A DNA stretch of 64,000 nucleotides from JAAYZB01 sp035379945 (lineage in GTDB: Bacteria > Bacillota_I > Bacilli_A > Izemoplasmatales > Hujiaoplasmataceae): assembly GCA_035379945.1 (NCBI GenBank), contig DAOSWG010000002.1, forward strand, positions 58,283-122,282, read 5' to 3'. The notes beneath the pieces are model-generated. The model was not told the origin of the DNA, did no database searches, and saw only the letters and a list, made by a program, of their open reading frames with translations. Below, one piece after another: positions 1-8,462 of the stretch; the stretch's first letter is position 1; each line of letters begins with the position of its first letter. The translations under genes and the position numbers were made by a program.

Positions 1-181
1 AAATTTCCCCAGAATCTGGGGAAATCGCGCCCAACATGATTTTGAACAGCGTCGTCTTGCCAACGCCATTCTTCCCGATGACGGCAACTTTATCGTCGTC
101 GTTCACCTCGAAGGATACATGTTTAAAAAGCAATGTTCCACCAAATGTCTTTTCTATATCGTTTAGTCTGATGATATTCAT
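1..181 (-). CDS. ABC-F family ATPase, N-terminal fragment (cut by window edge)
   Basis: The first 60 codons of a gene that runs off the left edge. The protein begins MNIIRLNDIEKTFGG and has a Walker A motif, GKNGVGKTT, at about residues 37-45. The opening resembles ABC-F proteins (soluble duplicated ATPases acting on the ribosome, such as EttA or antibiotic-protection factors), where ABC domain 1 starts at residue 1 with no membrane part. A transporter ATPase cannot be excluded from this piece. The ATG at 181 follows a weak purine stretch (GGGGATGTGAAGAG) and a TTGTAT-17-TACAAT promoter at 241-269. Family inferred from the N-terminus only. Confidence 0.7.
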   Translation of the reverse strand, partial: MNIIRLNDIEKTFGGTLLFKHVSFEVNDDDKVAVIGKNGVGKTTLFKIMLGAISPDSGEI

Positions 182-240
182 CTCTTCACATCCCCAGGCA
201 GACATTATTTGGCACAGCATTGCCACGTCTTCCAAAAACT

Positions 241-269
241 ATTGTATCATCCGCAAGCGGAATATACAA
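241..269 (-). promoter_or_regulatory. Promoter for the ABC-F gene
   Basis: On the minus strand: -35 TTGTAT (264-269), 17-base spacer, -10 TACAAT (241-246) preceded by TGA. It lies 60 bases upstream of the ATG at 181, in the gap between the small membrane protein gene and the ABC-F gene. Confidence 0.5.
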
Positions 270-293
270 CCACTAAAAAATCTTTTTACTCCG

Positions 294-533
294 TCATGAG
301 TCAGGGAAGAGGGATAGAACGGCTATCATGGTGAAATACAGTCCGACCAAAATGAGCAATACACCGATGATTCTGGCAAACAATAGTTCCTGTTTTCTTG
401 GCGTTTGCGTCTCATGGTACTTGTATCTCTGGATACCGTTGATAACGTTAGTGCTGCGGAAGGCAAAACGGATTCCGATGAAAAGAAAGAACAATCCGAT
501 GCAAATTCCGAGTATTTTCATGAATAAATCCAT
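294..533 (-). CDS. Small two-helix membrane protein, unknown function
   Basis: 79 residues. Two hydrophobic segments are visible, about residues 4-24 and 53-75, with a polar basic stretch between them (RSTNVINGIQRYKYHETQTPRKQ). This predicts a hairpin membrane protein. I do not recognise a family. The ATG at 533 is preceded by AAAGAGG about 7 bases upstream, which supports this start over the internal Met5. It follows the E2-like acyltransferase gene by 28 bases on the same strand and may be cotranscribed from the promoter at 1459-1487. Confidence 0.6.
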   Translation of the reverse strand: MDLFMKILGICIGLFFLFIGIRFAFRSTNVINGIQRYKYHETQTPRKQELLFARIIGVLLILVGLYFTMIAVLSLFPDS

Positions 534-561
534 TGCCTACCTCTTTCCCGATCTTTCCCGA

Positions 562-1428
562 TTATTTCTGGTCCTCGATCTTGTGATCGATTCTTTCCTC
601 GAGAACCGTCGGATATTCCATATATTTCTTGAACTCCCGCAATGAGTTTCCGTAATATAAACCATCGCAAATCCGTTCGTCTACGACCACTCCGACTTTC
701 ATGATCTTGGCAACGCCGAACTTGGCATCATCGGCATCCAATATGACTGGTTCGTATTTTTCCTTGCCCATCGATACGAAAATCGAGGTCGAGCCGAAAT
801 TATAGCAATGATGATATACATAACCCATCTTGATGGATTTCATGTTGGTAAGGAATAGAGAGGTATGGAACGGGGATACTTCCAAAACTTTTTTGGGAAG
901 CAATCCATGTTTATCGAGCCACATCAGAAAGCCGACCAATATTTTGATCAATCCGTTTGGGACGATCGTCAGCAATTTTGCCATTTTGTCGGTACCGTTG
1001 ACTGCGGATTCCTTGGCGTTTTCCAAAACCGCATCGTCGATTTTCTTTTTAACATCGTAAATGCTTTCGGTTCCGTCAAACGTCAGCTTGATCGTAGTCT
1101 CTTCCGCCGTGTCAAGCAATGTCTTCTTGACGGCGAAAGAAATCTGGATTTCGTTTCTCTTGAAAACCCGACCGTTGACGATGAACCGATTGAGTTTCGG
1201 ACGTAAAGCCATCACACGCACGAAAGCGGCGATAAGGATGTGCATATAAGTGAAACGAATATTTTCTTCATGTCTTTTAGCGAAAATATATTCGTCGAGG
1301 CCCTTGCAGTCTATCTCGTAAAGCGCCATGACTTGCGCATCGTTACGTGTTTTCATGATATGTGGAACCATCTTCATAACCGGATCTATCGTTTTGATCC
1401 GTTTGCCATCATTTCTCAGTCCGAACAT
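562..1428 (-). CDS. Stand-alone 2-oxoacid dehydrogenase E2-like (CAT-fold) acyltransferase
   Basis: 288 residues resembling the catalytic domain of dihydrolipoamide acyltransferases and chloramphenicol acetyltransferase, without a lipoyl domain or E1-binding domain. E2/CAT enzymes use an HxxxDG motif; here the matching place near the C-terminus (about residues 250-256) reads DERICDG, so the usual His is Glu while Asp-Gly is kept. From memory, short Firmicutes homologues carry the same DERICDG form, so it may be a family trait. Substrate unknown; no E1/E3 genes are nearby. The ATG at 1428 is chosen because GGGGGA lies 7 bases upstream; an in-frame TTG at 1449 is less likely. A TTGAAA-17-TAAAAT promoter precedes it. 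Confidence 0.72.
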   Translation of the reverse strand: MFGLRNDGKRIKTIDPVMKMVPHIMKTRNDAQVMALYEIDCKGLDEYIFAKRHEENIRFTYMHILIAAFVRVMALRPKLNRFIVNGRVFKRNEIQISFAVKKTLLDTAEETTIKLTFDGTESIYDVKKKIDDAVLENAKESAVNGTDKMAKLLTIVPNGLIKILVGFLMWLDKHGLLPKKVLEVSPFHTSLFLTNMKSIKMGYVYHHCYNFGSTSIFVSMGKEKYEPVILDADDAKFGVAKIMKVGVVVDERICDGLYYGNSLREFKKYMEYPTVLEERIDHKIEDQK

Positions 1429-1458
1429 TGCAAAATCCCCCATTTTCAAATTAACTTG

Positions 1459-1487
1459 ATTTTATCACATATCAAAAGGCTTTTCAA
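1459..1487 (-). promoter_or_regulatory. Promoter for the E2-like gene
   Basis: Minus strand: -35 TTGAAA (1482-1487), 17 bases, -10 TAAAAT (1459-1464) with an upstream TGA (extended -10). It is 31 bases upstream of the chosen ATG and diverges from the PAP2 gene promoter. Confidence 0.65.
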
Positions 1488-1523
1488 GAATTATCGGCCT
1501 TTTGACCAAACTGCCTTTTTTGC

Positions 1524-1552
1524 TTGTTTTTTGCTTTTTTGTAAGTTATAAT
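1524..1552 (+). promoter_or_regulatory. Promoter for the PAP2 gene
   Basis: Plus strand: -35 TTGTTT (1524-1529), 17-base spacer, -10 TATAAT (1547-1552), 36 bases before the ATG at 1588. Confidence 0.6.
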
Positions 1553-1587
1553 TGTTTTGAAATTTCCAGGGGGGAAAGGGGTATTTT

Positions 1588-2286
1588 ATGAACTGGAAAA
1601 ACTTTACACGGGTGTTGATGCCCTTTGTTCTCGTATGCCTAATGCAGTTTTTCACTTATTGGGGAAACCAGTGGTATGCAGAGGCAAATGGAGTCGTCGG
1701 GATCGACCTCAGTGTCATATTTCCCAATTTCAACCAAGCAGTTCCCTTTTGGTCTTACAGCATTTATCCGTATGTGCTCTCCTATCCGTTCTGGGTATTC
1801 ACTTTCTTCTATGTGGGATACCGTTCAAAGCATAATATGTATCTGCTGGTGTCATTGGTTCTCGTGACTTTCACCGTTTGCGGATTGGTTTATTTCTTTT
1901 ATCAGACCGATGTTGAAATGTGGCGGGTGAGTTCCGGTCTTTTCAGTATCCAGGATCCCAATTTCACCGAGCGTCTGGTATTGAAAATATATGCCTCCGC
2001 CGGACCGCGGAACGCCATGCCGTCTATGCACTGTCTGATGAGCTGGTTATGCATAATCGGAGCCAGGATAGACAAGAAAATGCCTCTGCCGGCCAAAATC
2101 TTCATTTGGGTGATGGGAATAACGATTTGCATTTCCACCCAGACTTTGAAACAGCATTACATCATCGATCTTATAACTGGAGTAGCATTGGCGGAAGCGG
2201 CATATTGGATATTCCGCAAGTCGTCCCTAACCGGAAAACTTGAAAGTTTTTTCACCAAACTGAACATCAAAATGAAATTGGAATAG
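1588..2286 (+). CDS. PAP2-superfamily membrane phosphatase/transferase
   Basis: 232 residues with several hydrophobic segments (about 10-28, 60-78, 84-105, 150-160, 168-185, 192-208). It carries the PAP2 signatures PSMH at residues 145-148 and KQHYIID at about 188-194, giving the paired catalytic histidines H148 and H190 and D194. The Arg of the classic SRxxxxxHxxxD box is Thr184, as I recall for the PAP2_3/inositol-phosphoceramide-synthase-like branch. Likely a phosphatase or head-group transferase on a membrane lipid phosphate; substrate not deducible. RBS AAAGGGG lies 6 bases before the ATG. It stands alone between its own promoter and a bidirectional terminator. Confidence 0.78.
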   Translation: MNWKNFTRVLMPFVLVCLMQFFTYWGNQWYAEANGVVGIDLSVIFPNFNQAVPFWSYSIYPYVLSYPFWVFTFFYVGYRSKHNMYLLVSLVLVTFTVCGLVYFFYQTDVEMWRVSSGLFSIQDPNFTERLVLKIYASAGPRNAMPSMHCLMSWLCIIGARIDKKMPLPAKIFIWVMGITICISTQTLKQHYIIDLITGVALAEAAYWIFRKSSLTGKLESFFTKLNIKMKLE

Positions 2287-2297
2287 TATGGCATAAT

Positions 2298-2334
2298 AAA
2301 AACAGTTTCGGAAATCCGAGACTGTTTTTTGTTT
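2298..2334. terminator. Bidirectional terminator between PAP2 and pyk
   Basis: Hairpin with arms AAACAGTTTCGG and CCGAGACTGTTT around a short loop. T-rich tracts follow on the plus strand (TTTTTTGTTTTG) and on the minus strand (TTTTTATTATG). It ends the convergent PAP2 and pyk transcripts. Confidence 0.8.
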
Positions 2335-2347
2335 TGTTAATGGTTTG

Positions 2348-3772
2348 TCAAATATTCGGAATCGTGATGATACGCATCGTATTTGTCTGGCCGTGTTCCT
2401 GGCCCCAACCGGATGTCATGACAATCGTCGTTCCCGGTTTGTAGCCGCACCCGATGGCGGCTTCGATCGCATATAAGTCATAGTGGCTGTAATCTGTGAC
2501 ATCCTTTTTAAGCACGGGAATGACACCCCAGTAATAAGACAGTTTGCGACATGTCTCCACGTTGTCCGTGATGGCGATGATCGGAACTTCCGGCCGGAAC
2601 TTGCACATCCGTTTGGCGGTGCCGCCGGTTTCCGTGAAAGCGACGACGACTTCGGCCGAAGGAAGCGACAAAACCGTCTGGCTGACAGCGATGCCGATGG
2701 CGTCGTTCACTGTGGATTGCGATGTTTTGATCGATCTTTGGAGACGTTCGTCATATGGGATGATCTCTTCTATAGCCTGGGCGATGGTATCCATCGTCTG
2801 GACCGCTTCGATTGGATATTCTCCGGCTGCCGTCTCGCCCGATAGCATGATTGCGTCGGAACCGTCAAGAATGGCATTTGCGACATCGGAGGCCTCCGCC
2901 CGGGTCGGGCGAGGCCAGGAAATCATCGATTCCAACATCTGGGTTGCCGTTATGACCGGTTTGCCCACTTCGTTGGCCATCCTGATGATTTTCTTCTGGT
3001 ATATCGGCACAAGAGCGGTCGAAACCTCGACCCCGAGGTCTCCTCTCGCCACCATGATACCGTCCACGACTTCGAGGATTTCAGAAAGATTGTCGACACC
3101 TTCCTGGTTCTCTATTTTGGCGATCACTTCCATTTTCCCGCATCCGTTTTGTTCAAGCAACGCCCGAACATCGAGAATATCCTGTTTCCGGCGGCAGAAT
3201 GAAACGGCTATCATGTCGAATTTGTTTTCTGAAGCAAATCTGATGTCGTCCTTGTCTTTTTCGGAAATGAAAGGCATGCTCAATTTGACATTGGGGACAT
3301 TCACGCCTTTTTTGCTTTTGATGACGCCGGCGTTGTTCACAACGCATACTAGCGAGCCAACTCTTTTTTCAGTGACGGTAAGTCTTACCTTGCCGTCATC
3401 GATAAGAAGATAATCTCCCGCTTTCATGTCATCGAAAAGTTCGGGAACGGAAATATGGAAATGTTTGTCATCGCCGAGGATTTCTTCCTTGACGATTTCA
3501 ACCGTGCTGCCTTTCGGGAAAAAAGCCTGTCCGTTCTGGAAATCACCCGTCCGGATCTCCGGTCCCTTTGTGTCGGCCATGGCACCTACATATTTGTTCA
3601 TACGGCCGGCAACTGATCTCACCATGTTGAGACGACGAAGATGTTCTTCGTGGGTTCCGTGGGAAAAATTCATTCTTCCGACATTCATGCCGGCTTCAAT
3701 CAACTTTCCGATCATTTCCTCCGAATCGACGGCTGGACCGATCGTGCACACAATTTTTGTCTTTCTTTTCAT
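2348..3772 (-). CDS. pyk: Pyruvate kinase
   Basis: 474 residues. Converts phosphoenolpyruvate and ADP to pyruvate and ATP, the last step of glycolysis. It starts MKRKTKIVCTIGPA, with ADTKGPEIRT, the catalytic-lysine region EVIAKIENQEG, the metal-binding MVARGDLGVEV and the ATQMLESM loop. It lacks the extra C-terminal PEP-utiliser-like domain of Bacillus and Geobacillus enzymes and is of ordinary length for the short form. RBS AAGGA sits just upstream of the ATG. Last gene of the GH65/pgmB operon, which couples sugar-phosphate entry to ATP production; it ends at the terminator at 2298-2334. Confidence 0.97.
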   Translation of the reverse strand: MKRKTKIVCTIGPAVDSEEMIGKLIEAGMNVGRMNFSHGTHEEHLRRLNMVRSVAGRMNKYVGAMADTKGPEIRTGDFQNGQAFFPKGSTVEIVKEEILGDDKHFHISVPELFDDMKAGDYLLIDDGKVRLTVTEKRVGSLVCVVNNAGVIKSKKGVNVPNVKLSMPFISEKDKDDIRFASENKFDMIAVSFCRRKQDILDVRALLEQNGCGKMEVIAKIENQEGVDNLSEILEVVDGIMVARGDLGVEVSTALVPIYQKKIIRMANEVGKPVITATQMLESMISWPRPTRAEASDVANAILDGSDAIMLSGETAAGEYPIEAVQTMDTIAQAIEEIIPYDERLQRSIKTSQSTVNDAIGIAVSQTVLSLPSAEVVVAFTETGGTAKRMCKFRPEVPIIAITDNVETCRKLSYYWGVIPVLKKDVTDYSHYDLYAIEAAIGCGYKPGTTIVMTSGWGQEHGQTNTMRIITIPNI

Positions 3773-3815
3773 GAAATCCTTCTTTCCGCATCCTTAATTC
3801 CGGATGCATGTCGCA

Positions 3816-4706
3816 TCAATATGCATATTGCCGGAAATCTTCCGGCAATGGCGAAGTCACAATAATCTTTTCATGGGTCAGCGGATGCGGGTAGGTAATA
3901 CTGGAAGCGTGCAATTGCACCCTATCGCAAGCGAAATGCCTTGCGCCATAAGCCAAGTCTCCCAAAACCGGGTGACCGATGTGTCCCATATGAACGCGTA
4001 TTTGGTGGGTTCTTCCGGTTTCAATAGATATCCTGAGAAGCGAGTATCCGGGATATTCCTTGATCACTTCATAATCGGTAATCGCGGGTTTGCCGTTGCT
4101 ATAGACGATATAGTGGTTGTTTCGATGCCGGTCGTTGCCGATCGGCAATTCGATTCTTCCCGCTTTGCCGGCGAGGTGTCCTTCGACTAGAGCCAGGTAT
4201 TCCTTGCGAACAGCCGCAGTATTCCAGATGTAATCCAGATAACTGTGGGCGAGAAAATTGGTAGCAAACAGCACGCACCCGGTCGTATCCTTGTCCAGGC
4301 GGTGCAGATAACGGACACAGCGGTTTAAGCCATGCATTGCAAGATAATTCGCGGCCAAATTCGCAAGGGTTCCGGTTTTATCTTTCTTATCCGGGTGGAT
4401 TATGATACCTGAAGGCTTGTCGAGAACATATGTCCATTCATCCTCGTAGAGAACATTTATCGGGCGATCCCAGACCTGGTAGTCCAATTTATCAAATATT
4501 TCCGGCATGATAACAATGGTTTCCCCGCCGTCAAGCCTTGTCTTCAAGGACGCAACCCGGCCGTTAGCAAATATGGAACCGGTCGATGCCAGCTGCTTCT
4601 TTTTCTTTTCTGCCAGAAAAAAACCGTCGAGCACGCTTTCAACATCAACATTACCCGAATCGTTTTTTATAGGGATAAAGATGACATCTTCTCCGTTCAC
4701 GACCAA
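3816..4706 (-). CDS. RluA/RluD-family pseudouridine synthase
   Basis: About 296 residues. Isomerises uridines in rRNA or tRNA. An S4-like N-terminal part (about residues 20-75) precedes the catalytic domain with HRLDKDTTGC (catalytic Asp) and the TGRTHQIRVHM motif, both hallmarks of the RluA family. Target uridine not deducible. The start is uncertain: there is no in-frame ATG near the N-terminus, so it is TTG at 4706 or GTG at 4700, about 9 bases after GGAAAG. The upstream membrane-protein gene ends at 4723. Part of the GH65-pyk operon, though it has no obvious link to sugar use. Confidence 0.9.
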   Translation of the reverse strand: MVVNGEDVIFIPIKNDSGNVDVESVLDGFFLAEKKKKQLASTGSIFANGRVASLKTRLDGGETIVIMPEIFDKLDYQVWDRPINVLYEDEWTYVLDKPSGIIIHPDKKDKTGTLANLAANYLAMHGLNRCVRYLHRLDKDTTGCVLFATNFLAHSYLDYIWNTAAVRKEYLALVEGHLAGKAGRIELPIGNDRHRNNHYIVYSNGKPAITDYEVIKEYPGYSLLRISIETGRTHQIRVHMGHIGHPVLGDLAYGARHFACDRVQLHASSITYPHPLTHEKIIVTSPLPEDFRQYAY

Positions 4707-4722
4707 AATCCGTCGCTTTCCG

Positions 4723-5022
4723 TCAGTTTTTCTTGCAAAGCAAGAAGACGCCGAATGACACCAGAATAGCCGGAATCAGATAATGGCTCACCTGCCAGGC
4801 GTTCTCATTCAAAAACAGACAGATACCGACTATGAGAATGAACGTGTTCCAGAATTTAGCTCCGTTCGTGATGATCGAATATATGGACGGGACGATGATG
4901 AAGAGAGTCCACCATCCTTTGAAAAACAGATCGAGATTGATCCATCCCAAAGCGTTGAAAAGGAAAAGCAAACCGAATATGACCAGCAAAGCTCCTACGA
5001 TATAACGTGTGTTTTTCTTCAT
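4723..5022 (-). CDS. Small LiaF/DUF5668-like membrane protein
   Basis: 99 residues, mostly hydrophobic, with about three to four membrane segments (residues 8-25, 33-48, 57-72, 78-95). The opening MKKNTRYIVGALLVIFGLLF, followed by a W-rich segment, resembles the LiaI/LiaF-like transmembrane region of Firmicutes envelope-stress proteins, but no soluble C-terminal domain is present. Function unknown. AGGAGG lies 9 bases before the ATG. It sits between pgmB and the pseudouridine synthase gene and is probably cotranscribed. Confidence 0.65.
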   Translation of the reverse strand: MKKNTRYIVGALLVIFGLLFLFNALGWINLDLFFKGWWTLFIIVPSIYSIITNGAKFWNTFILIVGICLFLNENAWQVSHYLIPAILVSFGVFLLCKKN

Positions 5023-5048
5023 GATATTATTCCTCCTGCTTTTTATTG

Positions 5049-5699
5049 TTACCGGTTTATGGCCGGAAACAGATCGATGATTTCTGCCATTGAATTAATT
5101 CTTATGTCCGCCAGCGGCGACTTTGTGGCATCATTGATGGCGATTGCCAGCATGCCTCCCCTTTTGGCGGCTTCGATCCCGGCGGTGGCATCTTCGATGA
5201 CGACGCATTTTTCGGGTTCGATCCCCAATTTTTCCGCCGCCTTCAGAAACACTTCCGGATCTGGTTTGCTACATTTTATCTCCGTACCGTCCGCAACGGC
5301 TTCGAAGTAATCGTTCAGTCCGAGTCTGGCCAGTATCATTTTCGTGTTCCTGCTGCTGGATCCGACCGCTAAAAGATAACCGGCCAGGCGTAAGTGCTTG
5401 AGCACTTCCATGACACCAGGAAGCAGATCTTCGGGACCGAGATTCTGCAAAAGCAGTTGGTAGATCGCATTTTTGTTTAGGGCAAGCTCCTGCTTTTTTT
5501 CCTCCGAATAAGTTTTATCAGCCTTGTTAAGAATGATATCTAAAGAAGCCATTCTGGAAATGCCACGCAAACTGTTATTGGTTTCCCTATCGAAAGGAAT
5601 TCCCTCCCTTGAGGCAATCTCCTTCCAGGCAATGAAATGGTATTCGTCAGTTGATACGATGACTCCGTCCAGGTCGAATATGAAAGCCTTGTACTCCAT
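5049..5699 (-). CDS. pgmB: Beta-phosphoglucomutase
   Basis: 216 residues, HAD superfamily. Interconverts beta-glucose 1-phosphate and glucose 6-phosphate. Motif I is DLDGVIVSTDEYHFIAW, the nucleophile/acid Asp pair plus the cap-domain start typical of beta-PGM; VGSSSRN (motif II), KPDPEVF (motif III Lys) and VIEDATAGIEAA (motif IV) follow. The ATG overlaps the stop of the GH65 gene (TAATG), indicating translational coupling. The pairing is functional: GH65 phosphorolysis yields beta-glucose 1-phosphate, which this enzyme passes into glycolysis. Confidence 0.95.
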   Translation of the reverse strand: MEYKAFIFDLDGVIVSTDEYHFIAWKEIASREGIPFDRETNNSLRGISRMASLDIILNKADKTYSEEKKQELALNKNAIYQLLLQNLGPEDLLPGVMEVLKHLRLAGYLLAVGSSSRNTKMILARLGLNDYFEAVADGTEIKCSKPDPEVFLKAAEKLGIEPEKCVVIEDATAGIEAAKRGGMLAIAINDATKSPLADIRINSMAEIIDLFPAINR

Positions 5700-7876
5700 T
5701 ATTCTTCCTCCCAGGTCACTTGCGCCACGCCGCTTGAAACTTTTACGCTGGCAATACGGCCGCGCACATAGACATGGAAGCGGACTTCCTTGATCTTGCT
5801 GGTAAGTCTTGTATCGGCCATTAAAATGAAATCACGATGCTTGAGTCCGCAAAATCCGTAAATCAGAGACAAATATGCTCCGCCGCAGGCGGCCAGATGT
5901 GTGCCTCCGATATAAATGCCTCCGGAAAATTCCTTGCCTTTGCCAAGCATATCGATCTGAGCACTCGAAAGGAAGAAAGGATAAGCAAAGTTCGGCCTTC
6001 CAACATCGCAGGCAATAAGCGCCTGCATGGAAGCCGACAAACTGTGATCCGATTCCGTCAGCGGTTCATAATAGGCGAAATTGGCTTTTTTGACGACCCG
6101 GGAAAATCTTTCCGGTAACAAAACCATCATGGTTACGACATCGGACTGTTTGATGATTTTGGTCGGGGTCGCCAGTCCGTCTTCTCCGCCCAAATATTCA
6201 TTCGGATGACGCATCTGTTTCCTAATTTCCGTTAAGGGAACATCTTCCAAATCGAAATATCCGGCAAATTGCTCCACGATATTCTTTTCGTCGGGCTCCG
6301 GCAAAAAGAGCTTTTCTCTGACAATCCTCATTTTGACGATGTCCTGAGTGTAATCTTTTTCCTTAATCAGGGTGGCGACTTTCTTCGGAGACGATTGTCT
6401 GGCATAATCCAGCAAAGCATCTGTCTGTTCGAATACGTAATCAATCATGTAATTGGTGTAGGCGTTGTTATCGATCTTTTCGTGATATTCGTCCGGGCCC
6501 ACGACGTTCAGGGCTTCGTATAGTTTGGTGTCTTTGTTGTATTCCAAATAATCCAGATAAAAACGCGCGCATTCAATGATCATTTCAAGACCGCCAAGGA
6601 ACAATACGGAAACATCGTCGGTGCGCCTGATATAGTTGGCAAGCGCATAGACCATGGCTCCGTTAAGATGGATCTGGCGTTCCCGGAAATATGTCCTGAT
6701 TGGTTCGCCGGTTATGGCATCGGTAACGTTGTAGTCGCTGCATGCCTCGCTTCCCCGTTCTTGGCTTTCCATCGCATAAAATGCACCTTTGTATCCGTAC
6801 TGAGTAGCCTTGTCAATGGCCCCCTGGAGTCCGAGAATCCGGTACATGATCATATGTCTTGCCGATTCCGGATCGGTATTCATGAAGAATGGCAACATGA
6901 ATATCTCCGCATCCCAGTTTACGGCGCCTTTTTTGGCCTGACCGGAAACTCCGCGGGCCGGAATCGAAACATAGTCAGAATACGGCCGGGAAGAAATAAG
7001 TTGGTAAATCGAATAATTGACTGCGATCTCGGCTTCTTCATCACCGGAGATTTCGATTCCCGCCAATTTCCATTTATCCAACCAAAATTGCCGGTTTTCG
7101 TCAAATTTATGCCGGAAGCCGAGTTTCTGAGCTTTTGTCACCAACATGTCAAGGTGTTCGTAACTATCGAAACGCGTATGGCATACACCGGTGTATTTGG
7201 TAATCTCGTATTTTTCTCCGGCCAAGAGTTTCAATCGGAAACGACGCAACAGTTTCTGATTTTGGATGATCGTCTCCGGTTCAGCGGAAAAGCTGGTTGA
7301 CGATGTTTCGCCGACAACGATCGGAATTCCAAGTTCCATCGTTTTTGCCTTGACGAAAAAGAATCCGGCCTCATCCACCTTGTCCTGAATTTCCAGATGC
7401 ATTCCGGATAGGTTGTAGATATCCAAATCAATTCCGGTATAAATATCGGCAGCTATATCCGAAGAACTGCTGAAAACATAACGCGCATATAGCAGTTCCT
7501 TGTTTTTCTGGTCGGCAAACCGTTCCGATCTTATTTTTATTTTGGCATCTCCAATGGCAAACACAGTTTCGCGGAAAAACAGGCCCGTCTCGATGTCAAT
7601 GCCTTGAATATGCGATTCCGGCGGCAATTTTGTGGGATTCAGTTCGCGATTTTTGACAATCATGAAAGTGTACAAGGGATTGTAGGCATTGACGGATTCG
7701 CGCCATAATTCCATATAACGGTCGTATAAGCCGTTCAAGTTGAAAGAAACCATCTCCGCCTTGGTAAACTCGTCAAGGGTTCCGCGGTATCCAAAATAGC
7801 CGTTACCGACAAGATACCTTACACCATCGGTGATGACATCCTGTCTACGAAAGTTTTTCCTTTCGATTTTTTTCAT
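5699..7876 (-). CDS. GH65 disaccharide phosphorylase (maltose/kojibiose/trehalose phosphorylase type)
   Basis: 725 residues, a little short for the family. It cleaves an alpha-linked glucose disaccharide with phosphate to give beta-glucose 1-phosphate and glucose. The N-terminal beta-sandwich opens with ITDGVRYLVGNGYFGYRG. The (alpha/alpha)6 domain has GVNWDAEIFMLPFF-like residues (NWDAEIF) and GPDEYHE at about residues 461-467, with the catalytic acid Glu at about 463; a short C-terminal domain follows. Which disaccharide is used cannot be read from sequence. The ATG at 7876 is chosen because AGGAGG lies 7 bases upstream; an in-frame TTG is at 7882. First gene of the operon ending at pyk. 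Confidence 0.9.
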   Translation of the reverse strand: MKKIERKNFRRQDVITDGVRYLVGNGYFGYRGTLDEFTKAEMVSFNLNGLYDRYMELWRESVNAYNPLYTFMIVKNRELNPTKLPPESHIQGIDIETGLFFRETVFAIGDAKIKIRSERFADQKNKELLYARYVFSSSSDIAADIYTGIDLDIYNLSGMHLEIQDKVDEAGFFFVKAKTMELGIPIVVGETSSTSFSAEPETIIQNQKLLRRFRLKLLAGEKYEITKYTGVCHTRFDSYEHLDMLVTKAQKLGFRHKFDENRQFWLDKWKLAGIEISGDEEAEIAVNYSIYQLISSRPYSDYVSIPARGVSGQAKKGAVNWDAEIFMLPFFMNTDPESARHMIMYRILGLQGAIDKATQYGYKGAFYAMESQERGSEACSDYNVTDAITGEPIRTYFRERQIHLNGAMVYALANYIRRTDDVSVLFLGGLEMIIECARFYLDYLEYNKDTKLYEALNVVGPDEYHEKIDNNAYTNYMIDYVFEQTDALLDYARQSSPKKVATLIKEKDYTQDIVKMRIVREKLFLPEPDEKNIVEQFAGYFDLEDVPLTEIRKQMRHPNEYLGGEDGLATPTKIIKQSDVVTMMVLLPERFSRVVKKANFAYYEPLTESDHSLSASMQALIACDVGRPNFAYPFFLSSAQIDMLGKGKEFSGGIYIGGTHLAACGGAYLSLIYGFCGLKHRDFILMADTRLTSKIKEVRFHVYVRGRIASVKVSSGVAQVTWEEE

Positions 7877-7942
7877 CCGCAATCCTCCTTCGGCCGATCA
7901 TAGACGTCGGTTGATTCATTGTGAAGGCACAGCATATTTATA

Positions 7943-7972
7943 ATTATACCGGCACAAGGCCAGCATTTTCAA
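7943..7972 (-). promoter_or_regulatory. Promoter of the GH65-pgmB-pyk operon
   Basis: Minus strand: -35 TTGAAA (7967-7972), 18-base spacer, -10 TATAAT (7943-7948), giving a leader of about 60 bases. No catabolite-response element was recognised by eye. The rest of 7877-8114 holds nothing else I can identify. Confidence 0.65.
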
Positions 7973-8114
7973 GAGGCAACCAGCATTTGTCGACTGGGCG
8001 CGGCAACTTCCAGCATCATATTTCCCGCCACAGCCCGTCAAAACGCGTAAATTGGAGCAAATTCAGGATTTATCCGTTTTGGTGTCAATGCCGAAAATAA
8101 TTGAAATATGATAG

Positions 8115-8143
8115 TTGCTTTTTTGATGTTTATTTGGTAAAAT
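8115..8143 (+). promoter_or_regulatory. Promoter of rpsT
   Basis: Plus strand: -35 TTGCTT (8115-8120), 17-base spacer, -10 TAAAAT (8138-8143), about 30 bases before the rpsT start. Confidence 0.7.
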
Positions 8144-8173
8144 AATACCGCTGATGTCAATGGAGGTGAAATT

Positions 8174-8437
8174 ATGGCTAATATCAAATCACAGATGAAA
8201 CGCAATATCACAAACGAGAAGAAACGCCTCGCCAATGCCTCGTTCAAATCTTCTTTGAAGACCGCTCTCAAGAACGTCGAAGTGGCTGTGCAGGCTGGTA
8301 ACAAAGAGACTGCCACCGAAGCGCTGAATACTGCGTTCATGAAACTGGACAAATCGGTTTCCAAAGGGATTCATCACAACAATTACGCCTCCAGGCAAAA
8401 ATCGCGCCTGGCAAAAAAAGTTCAAAGTCTCCAGTAA
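8174..8437 (+). CDS. rpsT: 30S ribosomal protein S20
   Basis: 87 residues, lysine-rich and all-helical, the usual S20 length. It begins MANIKSQMKRN and ends with the ASRQKSRLAKKV helix typical of the family. Binds 16S rRNA early in 30S assembly. GGAGGTGA lies 5 bases before the ATG. A single-gene transcript with its own promoter and terminator, convergent with holA as in B. subtilis, where rpsT lies next to holA. Confidence 0.97.
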   Translation: MANIKSQMKRNITNEKKRLANASFKSSLKTALKNVEVAVQAGNKETATEALNTAFMKLDKSVSKGIHHNNYASRQKSRLAKKVQSLQ

Positions 8438-8462
8438 TAAAAGCCCGACGGGCTTTTTTTTA
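8438..8462. terminator. Terminator between rpsT and holA
   Basis: Hairpin AAGCCCG-ACGGGCTT with T7 on the plus strand. On the minus strand it is followed by TTTTATT, so it probably ends both convergent transcripts. The holA stop codon overlaps its far edge. Confidence 0.85.
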
